Assembly (NCBI RefSeq): GCF_016920785.2
Contig: NW_024609835.1
Location: forward strand, 22,597,108 to 22,661,107
DNA from: Ixodes scapularis
Taxonomy: Eukaryota; Arthropoda; Arachnida; Ixodida; Ixodidae
DNA length: 64,000 nt
Direction of reading: 5' to 3'
Made by a program: the position numbers and the translations under genes. A model generated the notes under the pieces. It worked only from the letters and a program-made list of their open reading frames with translations. It did not search any database and had not been told where the DNA came from. Shown piece after piece: positions 1 through 11,770 of the stretch (within the stretch, counting starts at the first letter, position 1; each line of letters begins with the position of its first letter).

Positions 1-540
1 CTGCGCACGCGCACTCTTGCTTGACGGTGACAGCGCAGGAAAAATCAATCTCACACCAGACACTCAGGAAGACAAGCACACGCGCTCAACTTACAACTCT
101 TGTGTATTCGATTACTTCATTTTTCTCTTCAACGTCTGGGTTGACTTTTCAGGACGTGATAAGTAAAAGAAGTAGCATAAAATACAAAGGAAAATTCTAA
201 AGTGAATGCAAAAAGAACAGTAAAAGAGAAGAAAAATGAAGAAACGGGAACATATCTAAACGAAACACTTTTACAAATCGTCCCTCTCCCTCATCGCTAT
301 CATTTAGATAGAAATTGGAGCTCTTTGGTCGACAGCGCTATAGAAGGACTACTTACACACTTGTCCTTCAGCTGTGCTATTCTTTCCGCTTCCATTATTT
401 CTCTAGTCAATGCGTTTCTACTCCTACCTATTACAGAACAATTTTCAAAATGTGCTACACAGCCACAATCGCGACAATGGATTCCCAAGTGTCCAGCTAC
501 GACTCGGTGGGTGTTATAAAAATGCTCTCTTATACCCTTG
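1..540. other. unannotated AT-rich stretch
   Basis: Only short open frames without recognisable motifs are present. I see no repeat boundary, RNA gene or splice-supported exon here. Confidence 0.5.
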
Positions 541-791
541 TTACGCGGGCACATTTAACTGCAGTTACGCTAAGCCGCAGATAGCGCACAATACTTGCGG
601 ACAACATTCTGCGGCTATGCAGTCAAAGCTATGGGCGAACGTGCACTTGAGCGTCTTGAGCATCTATCGAAGCAGTGCGCGCGCGCTCTTCACTTCTTCT
701 GATATAGCTGTCAGAGAGTATAGTGCGGTATCTGTGGTGCCGCGAAACAGCAGTTAAGCTGAGTTAACCGCGGTTAAGTGTGCCCGTGTAA
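541..791 (+). mobile_element. MITE, copy A of a three-copy cluster
   Basis: A 251-bp non-coding element runs from TTACGCGGGCACATTTAAC to the inverted complement ending GTGCCCGTGTAA. It shares its whole interior with the next two copies, including the blocks around GCACAATACTTGCGG and GTGAAGAGCGCGCG. This copy is in the opposite orientation to the other two. No protein is encoded. The superfamily is unresolved because the inverted ends merge into TATACCC(C/T)TG spacers and no clear target duplication is visible. Confidence 0.7.
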
Positions 792-810
792 TACCCCTGT
801 TATACCCCTG

Positions 811-1061
811 TTACACGGGCACATTTAACCGCGGTTAACTCAGCTTAACTGCTGTTGCGCGGCACCACAGATACCGCACTATACTCTCGGACAGCTGTTC
901 CATAAGAAGTGAAGAGCGCGCGTGCACTGTTTCGATGGATGCTCAAGATGCTCGAGCGCACGTTCGCCCATAGCTTTGACTGCATAGCCGCAGAATGTTG
1001 TCGGCAAGTATTGTGCGCTAACTGTGGCTTAGCTTAACTGCAGTTAAGTGTGCCCGTGTAA
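811..1061 (-). mobile_element. MITE, copy B of a three-copy cluster
   Basis: This is an inverted copy of the element at 541-791 with the same length and TTACACGGGCAC ends. It is separated from copy A by about 20 bp of TATACCCCTG-type spacer. Copies A and B face each other, so a single-stranded transcript across both could fold into a hairpin of about 250 bp. Confidence 0.7.
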
Positions 1062-1068
1062 CAAGGGT

Positions 1069-1320
1069 ATAACACGGGCACACTTAACCACGGTTAATTC
1101 AGCTTAACTGCTGTTGCGCGGCACCACAGATACCGCACTATACTCTCTGACAGCTATTTCAGAAGAAGTGAAGAGGGCGCGCGCACTGCTTCGATAGATG
1201 CTCAAGATGCTCAAGCGCACGTGCGCCCATAGCTTTGACTGAATAGCCGCAGAATGTTGTCCGCAAGTATTGTGCGCTATCTGTGGCTTAGCGTAACTGC
1301 AGTTAAACGTGCCCGTGTAA
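1069..1320 (-). mobile_element. MITE, copy C of a three-copy cluster
   Basis: This third copy is in tandem with copy B. It has the same AACACGGGCACAC start and GTGCCCGTGTAA end, and a short AAGGGTAT spacer separates B and C. The adjoining sequence on the right repeats the AAGGGTATAACAGGGGTAT spacer motif. Confidence 0.7.
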
Positions 1321-2750
1321 CAAGGGTATAACAGGGGTATTAAACGATCGTTCAGACACCTTCCAGTCTGGCCTATGGGCCCGTAGCTCTCAAGTTTTGA
1401 GCAGCGCTCCAGGCGAGCAAAATAGAATATTTGGCTCACGTTTCGAACGTGCGTCATTACGCTTCCCCACTAGAGTTTTTATACTCCGTTCCATTCTAAC
1501 CGCCAGTGTAGCAGAGGCTACAAGAGCGAGCTCCGATCTTGCAGTGTCCCTTCCAAGCACGCGCGCTCGTGCAGTGCGAGCATCGTTCAAGGGAACATGT
1601 TTTTGCAAGTAGCTTCAGCTTCGCTATCACGTAAAGTGAAACATACGGGCTCACGGAAGCGATGAAAGAACGCAATAAAATAATAAGGCTGAATGGGACG
1701 CTGAGTCCGCGAGCTGCATAATTCTTTTTTTTTTTTTAATTTTAGTTTTTATTTTTTTTAGACGTTTTGTTATCGCGCGTCTACAGATGCTGACAGATGC
1801 TTGCATTCGAACGTTGCACGTGCAGAATCGAACATTACAGCGCCGCCTGGATTGTGCTGCCAGCATAACATGATCGCGTCTTGCGGACGCGCTCGCGCCC
1901 CCTGCCCGAGTGCAACGGGTCTATATACTCTCTACCACATGAGAGTGGGACAGAATATACGACTCCTTCAGTACAATTTACAAAGCTCTTTTGGTGCTTT
2001 TTCGAACAACCAACTTCCCGGTGTGCCGATCCGTTTACCTTCCTGCACAGGCTTAGAAGCTTATTTGGTGCTGAAAAAGCAACATTAATGTTAATGCGGT
2101 TACCTATCTTTTTTAGACCGTGCGAAACTTTATGTATATATGGAACAACGGCCGTCCTTTTCTTTTCTGTACTGCGTTTAGGTCGTTCACCCCATCTTAT
2201 TCTCTTTAATAAATCCTCTGCCACGGCTGTAAGTAATGCACTAGGATATCCTGTTGACTTTAACCTGGCAGTTTGAGCATCAAAGCTAACCTTAAGTGAA
2301 TGAATACAAGACTTATTAAGCGCATTCTTGCTATTTCACTAAGCACTCTTGCTATTTCCAAAAAAGGTCAGAAAAAGGCGTCACGACAGGTGTCAGCTCG
2401 ATGATGTCAGTGTTTGTGTCAGTGTACAAACTAGCGACAAGCGCTTGGCGGCCCAATAGGTAACCACTGGTCGGAGGTTTTTCGTGTTTTCTCGCGTTCA
2501 GTTACATCTTCGGTGAAAACAAACGTGATGTACGAAATCATGGAATAAAAATACTTTATAATTCACCTGTAACTCGTTTGTTCAAGGACCTCTTCAGCTT
2601 CCCTCTGCACAACACAGGGAGCGAGCAACAAGTTGCCCGACTGTTGCGCGAAGTGTTGTGTTGCAATTGCGATCGTATTGCCACAGTATCACAGGTCCTT
2701 TTGGCGCCCGTTTCCGTGTTTTGCGGCGTCGGCGTCGCCGTCGGCGCAAC
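1321..2750. other. unannotated stretch, no supported gene
   Basis: Overlapping open frames near 1835-2276 occur on both strands without domain motifs or splice signals, so I do not call them genes. A T-rich tract lies at about 1727-1760. Nothing else is recognisable. Confidence 0.4.
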
Positions 2751-3055
2751 CGCACTAAATTTAGCAGAAAAATCGACGTCACGTGGCCTCAACACCAATT
2801 CAATTCGCTAAAATTAGCCCGGAATTTACTTCACCTGACCCCAACAGCCATTCAAAATTTTGCGAAAAATCGAATTGCTGTTGAGGTCACGTGACGTCAA
2901 TTTTCCCGCTAAATCTAGCAGAGAAACTGATTCTGTTATTAGCTGACGTGGCACAAAGTGATGTGACGTCATTTTCCTCGTTCAATTTAGAGGAGAAACT
3001 GAATTGATATTGAGGTCACGTGGCGTCAATTTTTCAGCTATGTTTAGCTGGAAAA
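2750..3055. repeat. degenerate minisatellite with CACGTGACGTCA cores
   Basis: Four diverged units of about 70 bp each carry a core like GGTCACGTGACGTCAATTTT followed by a palindromic CGCTAAATTTAGCAG-type segment. Cores fall near 2776, 2885, 2960 and 3015. The same unit recurs at about 34880-35075. No open frame is shared between units. Confidence 0.6.
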
Positions 3056-3205
3056 CTGTGTTGGGAGGGTAGGATATGGAGGAAGATGAGGGGAGGGTAT
3101 GAGGGAGGAGGATGGGAGGGTACGCAGGAGAAGGAGGTGAGGGACGGGTGTTTATGAAGGAAGAGGAGAAGAAGGAGGAGGAGGGAAGGAGGGGGATACG
3201 TAGGA
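3056..3205. repeat. GA-rich low-complexity tract
   Basis: About 150 bp of GGAGG/GGAAGA purine-only sequence lie on the plus strand. The proline/serine-rich frames on the minus strand come from this bias and are not genes. Confidence 0.7.
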
Positions 3206-3812
3206 GCTGCAGGGAGAGATAGCCATAGCATAAACGACCGTGTGCATCGCAATGCACATGGTCGTTTAACCTTAGTTGGAAAACATCTAAATAGAGCGTG
3301 ACTCGGAAAATTTAAAACCTAGCCAAATATAACATATAGCACATACTAAAACAATAGTTATGAAATTAAACGTTGAAAAACAAAAATCGTACCAAAAAGG
3401 GCTTCGCCGAACGCTCGTCTAAAGTGCTTTTATTTTAGAGTTATGCTTTAGAACAATTACGTACCATTGCAGACACAGCACGAGCAGCGCGTGTAACTAA
3501 GCTCGTAGCCTGCTCCTTTGTGCTTGGGTAATTTAGCAGTTCGTGCACTGCGCATTTGAGGGTGTCATATGAATTCTTGGAATGCTCTCATTCGGTGCAC
3601 ACCAGACAGCGTATAATAGCAAACTCATGAACAAACTTGCGTCGGTGGATATAGCCATAGCCTTCTCTATACTCACAAAGCCTGGCAGTTCGACAACGGA
3701 GTCAGAGAGTGCCCGGTCGCAGATTTGGAGTGCGAGGATCTGGTAGCACAGAGCACTTCTCGGGGAACTTTGGATTTAGCGCACAGATTTTGAAGTGGCG
3801 AGGATTCGAAAC

Positions 3813-4169
3813 ATGGTTTTCAAACCTGACAAGAAGAGAAGCGGTAGCGCGAGGAACGCGAGGAGCACGAGCGGACATTCCATCGCTCGGGAGAAGTTTG
3901 TTTCGGCGTCTCGCCGCAGCGGGGCTCCCGTCACTCACCTCACTTTTCTCTCAGCCGTTTTCTGCCGCTCTACTTTTTCACTTTCAGCGGCCGCGTCTCG
4001 AGGCGATCTGCCAGGCTTTGTCAGTATAGAGGAGGCTATGATACAGCCTATTGACAATCTAAAACAAATTCGACTACACGTCCAACCTACACCCCCAGAT
4101 AAAAACAAAGAAAGGTTAGTTAACAAGCTGTACAACTATTCATTTTCAGTTTCAAATTCAATGCTTTGA
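3813..4169 (+). CDS. candidate coding exon(s), product unknown
   Basis: An ATG at 3813 opens a 118-residue frame beginning MVFKPDKKRSGSARNARS. Its first half is basic and its last third acidic to neutral, around GFVSIEEAMIQPIDNLKQIR. A plausible acceptor (GATCTGCCAG before 4015) and donor (AAAG|GTTAGT at about 4116) suggest that only parts are exonic. I recognise no domain. It could equally be a chance frame in non-coding DNA. Confidence 0.25.
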   Translation: MVFKPDKKRSGSARNARSTSGHSIAREKFVSASRRSGAPVTHLTFLSAVFCRSTFSLSAAASRGDLPGFVSIEEAMIQPIDNLKQIRLHVQPTPPDKNKERLVNKLYNYSFSVSNSML

Positions 4170-7100
4170 CGATCGACATATAATGACGAAGGCAAAGGAA
4201 CGACTTGTTTTTGCTTCAACCTTTATAGCAGCTGGCATAGAAATGTGCATGAAGCTTCATTTTACAAGTACTTAAAATAAAAATTTCGGGAATCACAGCA
4301 CTTTTTGCAGTCCAACGGTGAATTGCTCACCAAAATTAACTGTTCCCTGAGCTCATAAATTTTCCTGGAATTTAAAAAGAGACATTGCCTCAAGGGGCTC
4401 AGCCGAGGACGCAGTGGCAAGTGGGCATCCTAGCACCTGACTATACTATCACATATGAAGTCAGGTTACCCTCAAATCACGGGTGTTGATGTCATAACAT
4501 AAGCACGTATATGTCACGCACACAACTCGTATAGATAACGTTTTAAAAAGCATCAGATCCACCCACTCGGCTTGCCGAGGGGTGGGCCTGGTGTATATAC
4601 TGTTTACACAGATCTGCCTGTATCTACTGTTTACTCATTGTTTCTACTATTTACACCAAGCACACCCCAATCGGCTTATAGACAAACATACGCTATGTTA
4701 TTTTTTCTCTCATCGCGTCGCCCCTCGTCGTGAAAATATCTAGCTCGTTTGATCCGAGCGGCGCGACATCATTACACCGCCTGGCACCGACGCCGGCGGC
4801 GGTTGCTATGGTTACGCCGCTCAGGGATGCGGCGGTGCTTGGTTTTTGCTCACATGTGTGCGGGTCCACGAATTCGCGGACGGGCCCGCGCCTGCGACGA
4901 GCGGATTCTGGAGGCATTTGGTGAGATCCCCTCGTAGCTGGCGGAAAATCAGGACCGGATTGGAACCGATATCCAGATTTTACACCATCGAGAAGTTGAT
5001 TTCGCCCCACCCGACTCCAAAATCCGCTCACCACCGGCGCGGATCCGCCCACGAAGCCGCAAGTGGAAGCGCGAGATAAGCTATGGCGCGCTTCCATGGC
5101 GGCGATTCTTTTTTTCTGTTTCTTTGCATTTTCCCCGTGATCGCGTTTCTCACCAGAACGGACACACTTCTAGCACGTTTCTACCCGTGTGACAGTTTGA
5201 GACGCGCAAGTTCGTATGAAACATTAGCTGTAAAATCGTTTTTCACCACGCCCCCTAGGGCAACGCAGGAGCCCTATCACTATAGACCAACTCATGCTTA
5301 CAAACAAACCGGAGCGCGCCTAGCGGACGCCACGGGCGCCGCGCATGCGCGATGGAGTGTGGGCAAGAAGCTTGCCGTCGCCCACAAACAAACCATTGAA
5401 ATGCGATGTTGTCGGCGTCGCCGTGAGTCCCTGTGCTCTTTTTCGCGGTGGAATTGTTGATTGAATGTCTTCCTGGGTGAGAGGGGGGGGGGGGGGGGGG
5501 GCAATGCCTGACTATTTTATCTGCCTCGGCGAAATTAACGAGGCTCGTTACATCGGAAACGTACGCGTGAATCTTGTGACATGCGGCGATTCATTCGGCG
5601 CGGACGCTGCAGAATGGACGCCAAAGCCTGATTCGCATGATGAGATTCTGCTTGCTATTATCAGTCAGATGTCGCTCAGGCTACAAAAGCCTGAACCTTA
5701 GCTGAGATGGTCGACGTCGATACTGGAAATTGCAAGCAAAAGCGGACCAAGTGAATCAGGCATAACAACTCGGTGAAGGCCTCTGGTAACAATTATCCTC
5801 ATCTTCTTGTCTCTACTGTTTACGCCGAGCCAACTTACTCCAACAAACCTTCAAACTTAATCTTTTGAGGCCTGCACTTACTGCCTATCGCAATTACCCG
5901 GTCAACCTTCGGTCTACGGCCGCTATCGTTTGAACGAGCAGACGACAACAAGCAGAAACGTTTAAAAGAGCCGATGACACTTCGAACAATCAGGCGGCCG
6001 TTTGAACTTGAAAACGTACTGAACGTAGTCCGCAGGTTGTCCTAAAACTTGTCGGTTTTCCCGCGCTCATGTTGGTACAAAAAAAAAAAAAAAATCTGAC
6101 TACCACAAGTGTCCGTGAACTCAACCCAAAGGGCATCCTGCGCAACAATCATGGTCCGATGGCGTCTGGTTTTTACTTTCTTACGGCCCATATTCACGTT
6201 CTCGGACGAACCGAGCAGGCAGAAAACGCCTAAAAACTGACCTTCATACATTTCCCGACACCTTGGTACAGCCCCAGTCGCGGCGTTTTTTGCGAAGTCT
6301 GGTTTCTTACAAAACAACAGGAATGAACAACCCTCATAAAGACTTCCGCACACAGCCCCAGACCGGAAGTGCGCCCGACGCGCCACCACCGCGCCGTGAC
6401 AGAACTGAGTTCGTTAGATTACCTCAGTTACGGAACTGCTCACAGACGCTGCTTCCACAAACAGTACCCCTCCTCACTCACCACCACTCGCCTCCCTTAG
6501 TTCGACGCGCCGGACGGCTGATATGGTAACTGCAGTGTATCCTATGGAATACGTATGCTTCAAAGCACAGCGTCTAGATGGCGTACCACCGTACTGTAGA
6601 GAACAGTCATTTATGAAACGAAAATATAGATGGCGCTTCAAACGACGGGAGGTGAATTGAAGTGAGTGAGCGGGGGAAGGGGGGGGTTGCGCCCTTCCGC
6701 TAGAGTTCCACAACTGACCTAATCTAATAGCGTTGGTTCGTGTATAGGCGCCTGGAACGTTCATCTCTGACTGATGTGTTTACAGCATCTTCATGTTAGT
6801 GACGTCAAAACAGTGTAATGTCGTGACCCTATCGGTGACAGAGTAGTGAAGGCGATGCGGCAGACGCTGTATAGCTCGTCGGGCTGTTGGCCAGTCGACT
6901 GAAAGTTCAACAGCCTCTGGTTGGAGGGATGACACGACTGCGACACCCTGCTCCCTCTTATTTACACTTCAGTGCTTCTGCATTACAGGTACACTCCAAC
7001 TCCCGTCGTGTATTTTATTGGATAACCACTTTCGGAGCACTCCGATGCTCAACTAAGACGCTAAACACACCAGTCTCAAGTGCGTTCCAGGCACAATGCT

Positions 7101-8300
7101 GCAGAGGGCTGGGAATAGCATGGTGTTTTTAGGTTTGTGTGCGCTTCTTAAGTCACAGGAAGATAATCGATTCCGCCACGATTACCACAAGTTTAGTGTC
7201 AGTGTCACATTGAAGTCAATTAATGATAATACAGTGATGTCGCAGGCGCGCTGGTGTAAGTTTGAATTTTTAAAGCCCCTATGACTACGTGGAAAAAACT
7301 TGAAAAACTGAAGTTGAAGAAACAGGGTAAATATTACAAGAAACCAACGTCTCTAACGGATTTCTTATTAGTGTTCGTTTAAACTCCGCTTGAGTTACGT
7401 TTTTTTAGAGATTACATTTTAACGAGAAAAAAACCGCGATAAGAAACGAGCTAGAGTACAGGTCCCTTTTTTTAAGCGACTTTTTGGATCACTAAAAGGG
7501 CCCAATAGTTATACTCTCGATGTATTCTGTAAAATGTATAGGGGGAGGGGGCTTGACGACCGCCCTGGTTCCCCCTTCTCAACTGCAGGAATGTTCCTGG
7601 TGGAAAAAAAGCGCAGCAGCCCCGCGTCAGCGCGTCCGTGGACCAGCTACAGACCGGCAGACGACAAAGAAGGAAATCGCCTAGTGGCTCCTCCATCTGA
7701 GCAGTACCGACACGCACAAGGTTGTTGACAGTGACTCACAATCTGGCTGGCGTTGTTGCCTAATGAGAAAAACGAATGGTTTCAGCTAAGTTGAGTGGAA
7801 ATCATGGGTCAGCAGCGGCTTCAAAAGCACTTCCTGTGGAGATAACTGAAAAAAATAACCTACCTCTTATTCTGCAGAAAAATTTATAGAGCCGCACTGC
7901 CAGAAAGTTTCTACTTTGTTTACACTCAGCGATGGCCTTACAGCGATATATGAAGGTATAATGTACGAATACGCCGCCTCATTTTTCCCAAAACAATGTT
8001 CAACTAAACCACCTTAAAACGTTACTATTTGCATGCATTTTTCGTTTTGCTTTTAGTACCGTGACTGCTCTTTTTTTCTATTTGTGTGCAGTATATATAA
8101 AATAAAGCTCACTAATACTGCCTTAAAACCTCTTAATGCTTTTTTGTCTTGTTTTTGAATAGGAATTACCTCAGCGGAAGTTCTGTCATGTGCGAAACAG
8201 TCTAATCGCAGTAAGCCGACGAGCCGGCAGAAACCACACAGGCGCGGTGCACCCCTCCCCCGAGAAAACGACGACCGGACTTTCTACCTGGCCGGCAGTT
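4170..8300. other. 4.1-kb stretch with no recognisable gene
   Basis: This stretch holds a 19-G run at 5483-5501, A- and T-rich runs, and a segment at about 7060-7110 resembling 31290-31330 (both contain GCGTTCCAGGCAC). Short frames occur throughout but none has motifs, splice support or a neighbour that would argue for a gene. Confidence 0.4.
5504..5701 (+). CDS. small open frame, product unknown
   Basis: An ATG just after a 19-G run opens a 65-residue frame starting MPDYFICLGEINEARYIGN and ending RLQKPEP. Its composition is protein-like, with no low-complexity sequence, but I recognise no family. It has no splice signal or neighbour to support it. It could be a diverged TE fragment. Confidence 0.15.
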   Translation: MPDYFICLGEINEARYIGNVRVNLVTCGDSFGADAAEWTPKPDSHDEILLAIISQMSLRLQKPEP

Positions 8301-8306
8301 CCTTTA

Positions 8307-8941
8307 AAGGGATACTTCAACGAATATTGAAATAATCCCGTTGTGTTCAAAAATAGGTTGAATATGATCCACAATATCCGTAAATGACAATCGCACGTTT
8401 GTATTTTGAGCCTGGTGGCTGTATTTTTCGTTATAAACGGCCCACTCTGGCAAGCGCTCGGAGAAGGCCCAGCGGAGACCACGTGACATCCAACGCAATC
8501 GTGACGTAGGTCGTCTCAATACGGGCAAAGCTACGGCGAGGCTGACGTCGAGAGGATGGCCTAGTCGTTCCAGCCACCGAAGCGGCTGCTTTTGTACAAA
8601 TTTTGAGTGACGGGTTAATCTTCTATAATCTTGTAGGCGGACAATAGCGACTTCTCTGACACACAAAAGCATTCTCGGGAAGAGGGGAGTTCCTCCTGTC
8701 CCTCTTCTCTCGTCGTGGCCGGAGGCGAGACAACCTCCGTCACTAGCTGCCAAGGTTGCTAGACGGGCATTGGAAGCGAGGCGTTAGAGACATCCACCGG
8801 GTGCTCTTCGCTAATTGTATAATTTGTTTTAAATTTTTTCGCGACTTTTTTAAGAAGATATTGGTGTTTCGATGTGATACTGCTCCTTTGAACACATATA
8901 GACCAAAAAATAAGCGCCGAAATTTTGTTGAATTATCCCTT
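8307..8941. mobile_element. 635-bp MITE with TA target duplication
   Basis: The ends are inverted: AAGGGATACTTCAAC on the left and GTTGAATTATCCCTT on the right. Both are flanked by TA (8305-8306 and 8942-8943), as for Tc1/mariner-type non-autonomous elements. A 149-codon minus-strand frame (8304-8753) starts inside and runs through the left end. It has no known domain and I treat it as incidental. Similar TTTAAAGGGA ends occur near 12328, 24921 and 33950. Confidence 0.7.
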
Positions 8942-9149
8942 TAAGAAGCTAGGATTGTCGACAGAAAAATAAATTTAAATCCGAGCACAATTAATCTCAT
9001 GTGGTTACGTAATATCGAAGTTGTCCCGAACTTAACAGTCACCATCACCAACCCATCGGTGAGTCCCATGCAAACAATCAACGAAAAAAAAGTAACCCCT
9101 GTCGTTTTTTTTTTTGTTTTTTTTTTTGGTCCCTATGCATCTTGGGTGC

Positions 9150-9221
9150 GTGCAGCTAGCCCTGACACAACTCATCGCGTGCAATTCGCAACCACGCAAC
9201 TCGCATCTTTCCACTCTCAAA
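9150..9221. repeat. minisatellite block 1 (CAACTC..CGCGTGC motif)
   Basis: Diverged repeats of an ACAACTCATCGCGTGCAA-like motif. The same motif resumes at 9856-9921 and 10140-10235 after two TE insertions, so the three blocks were probably one array. Confidence 0.5.
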
Positions 9222-9847
9222 CAGGGCCATAAGGAGAGAGTTTGGCTATTCATTGGGAAGTATAGGAGGCAAATGAGGAGGCGCCATTGGCCAAAAATGA
9301 GCTGGGCGTGTTCCAGGACGTCTGCACAAATTCGTATGTGGCCAACCAGAAGCCGGAAATAATACCCTGGCGGTGGTCGCAAGAAGCGAAATTAATAAGT
9401 GCGTCGGAGTAACTCTCGGTGACTGAAAATATGGTGCACGTGATGTTTCAATCACGGTCATTCAAAATCATGATGGAAGAGCGCGACTAGCGGAACGATA
9501 GATATAACCCGTACGCCAAGCGCCGAGGTCCGGGAATCTACCGTCCGAGCGATCCCACCCTGTCCGAGCAAAATAGAGTTCGAGCGGTACATTCGTTTCT
9601 TACATTTTTTTTTTTTTTTTGCATTATCATAATCAAAACATCACGTGCACCATGTTTTCAGCCACAAAGAGTTACTACATTTAACCCTTATGCTTTTATT
9701 AAAACTTTCTCGCTACCACCGCTAGGGGATTCTTCTTGATTTCTGGTTGGCCAAGACAGCATGCCAAGTCCTCTATCTGCGTCTGGTGCACGCCCTGGCT
9801 CTCCCCGCTCATCCAGATTGACCAAACTCTCTCTATACACGGCTCTG
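9222..9847. mobile_element. hAT-like non-autonomous element, copy 1
   Basis: A 626-bp element starting CAGGGCC and ending GGCTCTG, with inner inverted arms containing GAGAGAGTTTGG and CCAAACTCTCTC. The flanks are 8-bp near-duplicates, CTCTCAAA (9214-9221) and CTCTCAAC (9848-9855), the hAT hallmark. A second copy over its whole length lies at 56607-57255. Minus-strand frames (for example 9246-9461) are shared by both copies but resemble no transposase. Confidence 0.75.
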
Positions 9848-9855
9848 CTCTCAAC

Positions 9856-9921
9856 CAAGCCCCTCACCGCATGCAACCCAACGCAACTCACCACGTGCAA
9901 CTCAGCGCAGCCACTCCAAGC
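9856..9921. repeat. minisatellite block 2
   Basis: Continues the CAACTCACCACGTGCAACTC-type array interrupted by the hAT element on its left and a MITE on its right. Confidence 0.5.
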
Positions 9922-10139
9922 AATAGACCGATCTCACCAGCTAGTTTGAGTACGCCACCGCTGCCGACGTGCATCGTGGGAGCTGTAGTCTTTCTGCACG
10001 CGCGACAACCCTGCTGGAGGTCTGCGCGAGCAGAGCACGGGGCGGCATGAGCTCTCTCGTGAACTGGCGTCTGCCTCCTACGAACTACAGTTATGGCGGC
10101 GTCACGCATGCGTGGAACGCTCGGTGAGATCGGTCTATT
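9922..10139. mobile_element. AATAGACCGA MITE, copy 1
   Basis: A 218-bp element with inverted ends AATAGACCGATCTCACC and GGTGAGATCGGTCTATT. The interior shares GTAGTCTTTCTGCACG and TTATGGCGGCGTCA(C/T)GCATGCG with the copy at 35939. The target duplication is ambiguous because the ends read AATA/TATT. It is non-coding. Confidence 0.75.
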
Positions 10140-10235
10140 CTCCGCGTGCCACCCTCAACTACGTAACACACCGCGTGCCTCTTTCAGTCAAACAACAAAC
10201 CGCGTGACACTCAACGCAGCAACCCCACGCTAGGT
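10140..10235. repeat. minisatellite block 3
   Basis: CCGCGTGC..CTCAAC..CACCGCGTGC repeats continue the array seen at 9150-9221 and 9856-9921. Confidence 0.45.
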
Positions 10236-10439
10236 GCCTCAGAGTCCTTCTGTTCAGGGTGATGCCATCCTTTGTAGTACACGACGCCGACAGCACGCGC
10301 GCACAGAGAACATACAAAGAAATCGCCGATCACAAAATGTTCTCGCATTAAGCTCCACGAGCACATGCGGGGACACTTCCCTTCGCGCGCATCAGAAGGG
10401 CGCGGGAGGCTGAGAATTATGTAATAACCACAGATAGTT

Positions 10440-11085
10440 TCGGTAGGCTGATTATATATGATATTGTAATTTCTGATAAACCTTGGAGTGTCATTTGCGT
10501 TTGTTGTTCTAATCAGGTTAAAGAAAGGAATTATTTTAGTGCCGGCATCATGTTTTAAACTGCGCCCGAAAAATAGTATTGTTCGGGGATTTCAATTGCG
10601 TCTGCGAGAAAAGCGACAAATCAACTAAGATAAAACATGGCGACTTCAGTGCATTGTTTCTGAGCACCATGGCTGATGAATCCTCCTTGGCGTTGCTACT
10701 TCTCAAACAAAGATGGAGACGCTTAGAGATATACGCATTTCTGTTCGCTCAGTCGAGCTAGACTTGACAGGGCTTACGTGTCAGCCGAGATTTTTAAGTG
10801 GGGCGGACGAGTATAAGGTTCTACCGATAATTTTCAGCGATCACGCACTGGTGACGTTCACTCCAGGCGAAGCTAGAAGGAAAACTAATCGCTTCAGTCG
10901 CGGTTTGTGGAAATTTAATCCTAATCTACTTGACGACGAAGGTTTTACTAATATGCTAGAGGCGTTGTTGGGGAAAATGCCCAGTGGACTTTTTTTTAGC
11001 TCAGCTGAGGCATGGGAGGTAGCAAAGCGAGAAATAAAGCTAGCAGCACAAGAAAGATCTCACGTTCTAAAATATTAAGGGATAA
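10440..11085 (+). pseudogene. L1/Tx1-like LINE endonuclease relic
   Basis: Fragments in different frames match the apurinic endonuclease of an L1/Tx1-type non-LTR retrotransposon. A GRLIIYDIVISDKPWSVICV segment comes first, then FGDFNCV (GDFN active-site motif at about 10585), then FSDHALVTF (SDH motif at about 10840) followed by a GLWKFNPNLLDDEGF linker. Frameshifts and stops show it is dead. The relic continues after the MITE at 11128-11770 and again at 12485-12715. Confidence 0.65.
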
Positions 11086-11127
11086 AGAAGACAGCCTACT
11101 TCGCGCGGAAATAACGAGACTCTTTAA

Positions 11128-11770
11128 TGGTGAATTCCTTTGGTCGTTTTGGAGCGCGCCGGGATCGACTTTTCTGGAGTGAGCCTATTTCATGGGCGAT
11201 CGGGATCGAGACGGACGTGTTCCACAGGTCGTTTTGGACTAGCTCCCGCTCCAGATCTCGATCTGGATCCAAGAAAAGTCTCTCCGACGATTTCGGCGGA
11301 TTCAACCGGAAGCCAGCCGGGCCTGCCCTCGGCGCACACACGTGACTTCCTGTCTCGCGGGGCACCTCGCCTGATCTCGCCCATCTCGCCTCAGAAGAAT
11401 TCGTAATGGCCGCTTGCTTACCCCTTGGCTCGACAGCCGGTTCGTTTTCCAGGAAGGAGAAGAAAAGGTTTTGCCGCGCTGCGGGCATACCGGCAATCTT
11501 TGCTAGAAGCTCCTGAGCCATTCCTGCCGCTCGTGCGTCGAACACGTGTTAGCGCCGTGATTGCGAAAACATCTTCAAAACGACCGCGGCGGCCGCGGAA
11601 AGGGGATTCCCGGGCAGGTGAATGACGGGAAGGCATCCGCCGATCCCGGAGCAGTGGTCATGTTCAATCGGGGATCCGTAGGCGGCGCGACTCCGTTCGG
11701 ATCGTGTGCTCCATTCCGGATCTGGTAACCTGATCCCGGTGCGCTCCAAAAGGGCAAGTGGAATTCACCA
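11128..11770. mobile_element. 643-bp Harbinger-like MITE inserted in the LINE relic
   Basis: The inverted ends are TGGTGAATTCC and GGAATTCACCA, with further inverted matches (GTTTTGGAGCGC / GCGCTCCAAAA) inside. It is flanked by a 3-bp TAA duplication (11125-11127 and 11771-11773), as for PIF/Harbinger elements. The interior is GC-rich with paired restriction-like palindromes and overlapping frames on both strands that resemble no protein. LINE coding similarity resumes shortly after the right end. Confidence 0.7.

Noticed and set aside
541..1457. 115- and 117-codon matching frames near 410-757 and 1104-1457 as paralogous genes
   Set aside because: The similarity is that of MITE copies; the proteins are translations of the repeat.
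8304..8753. 149-codon minus-strand open frame as a gene
   Set aside because: It lies inside a TA-flanked MITE and reads through its left end. No transposase or known domain is visible.
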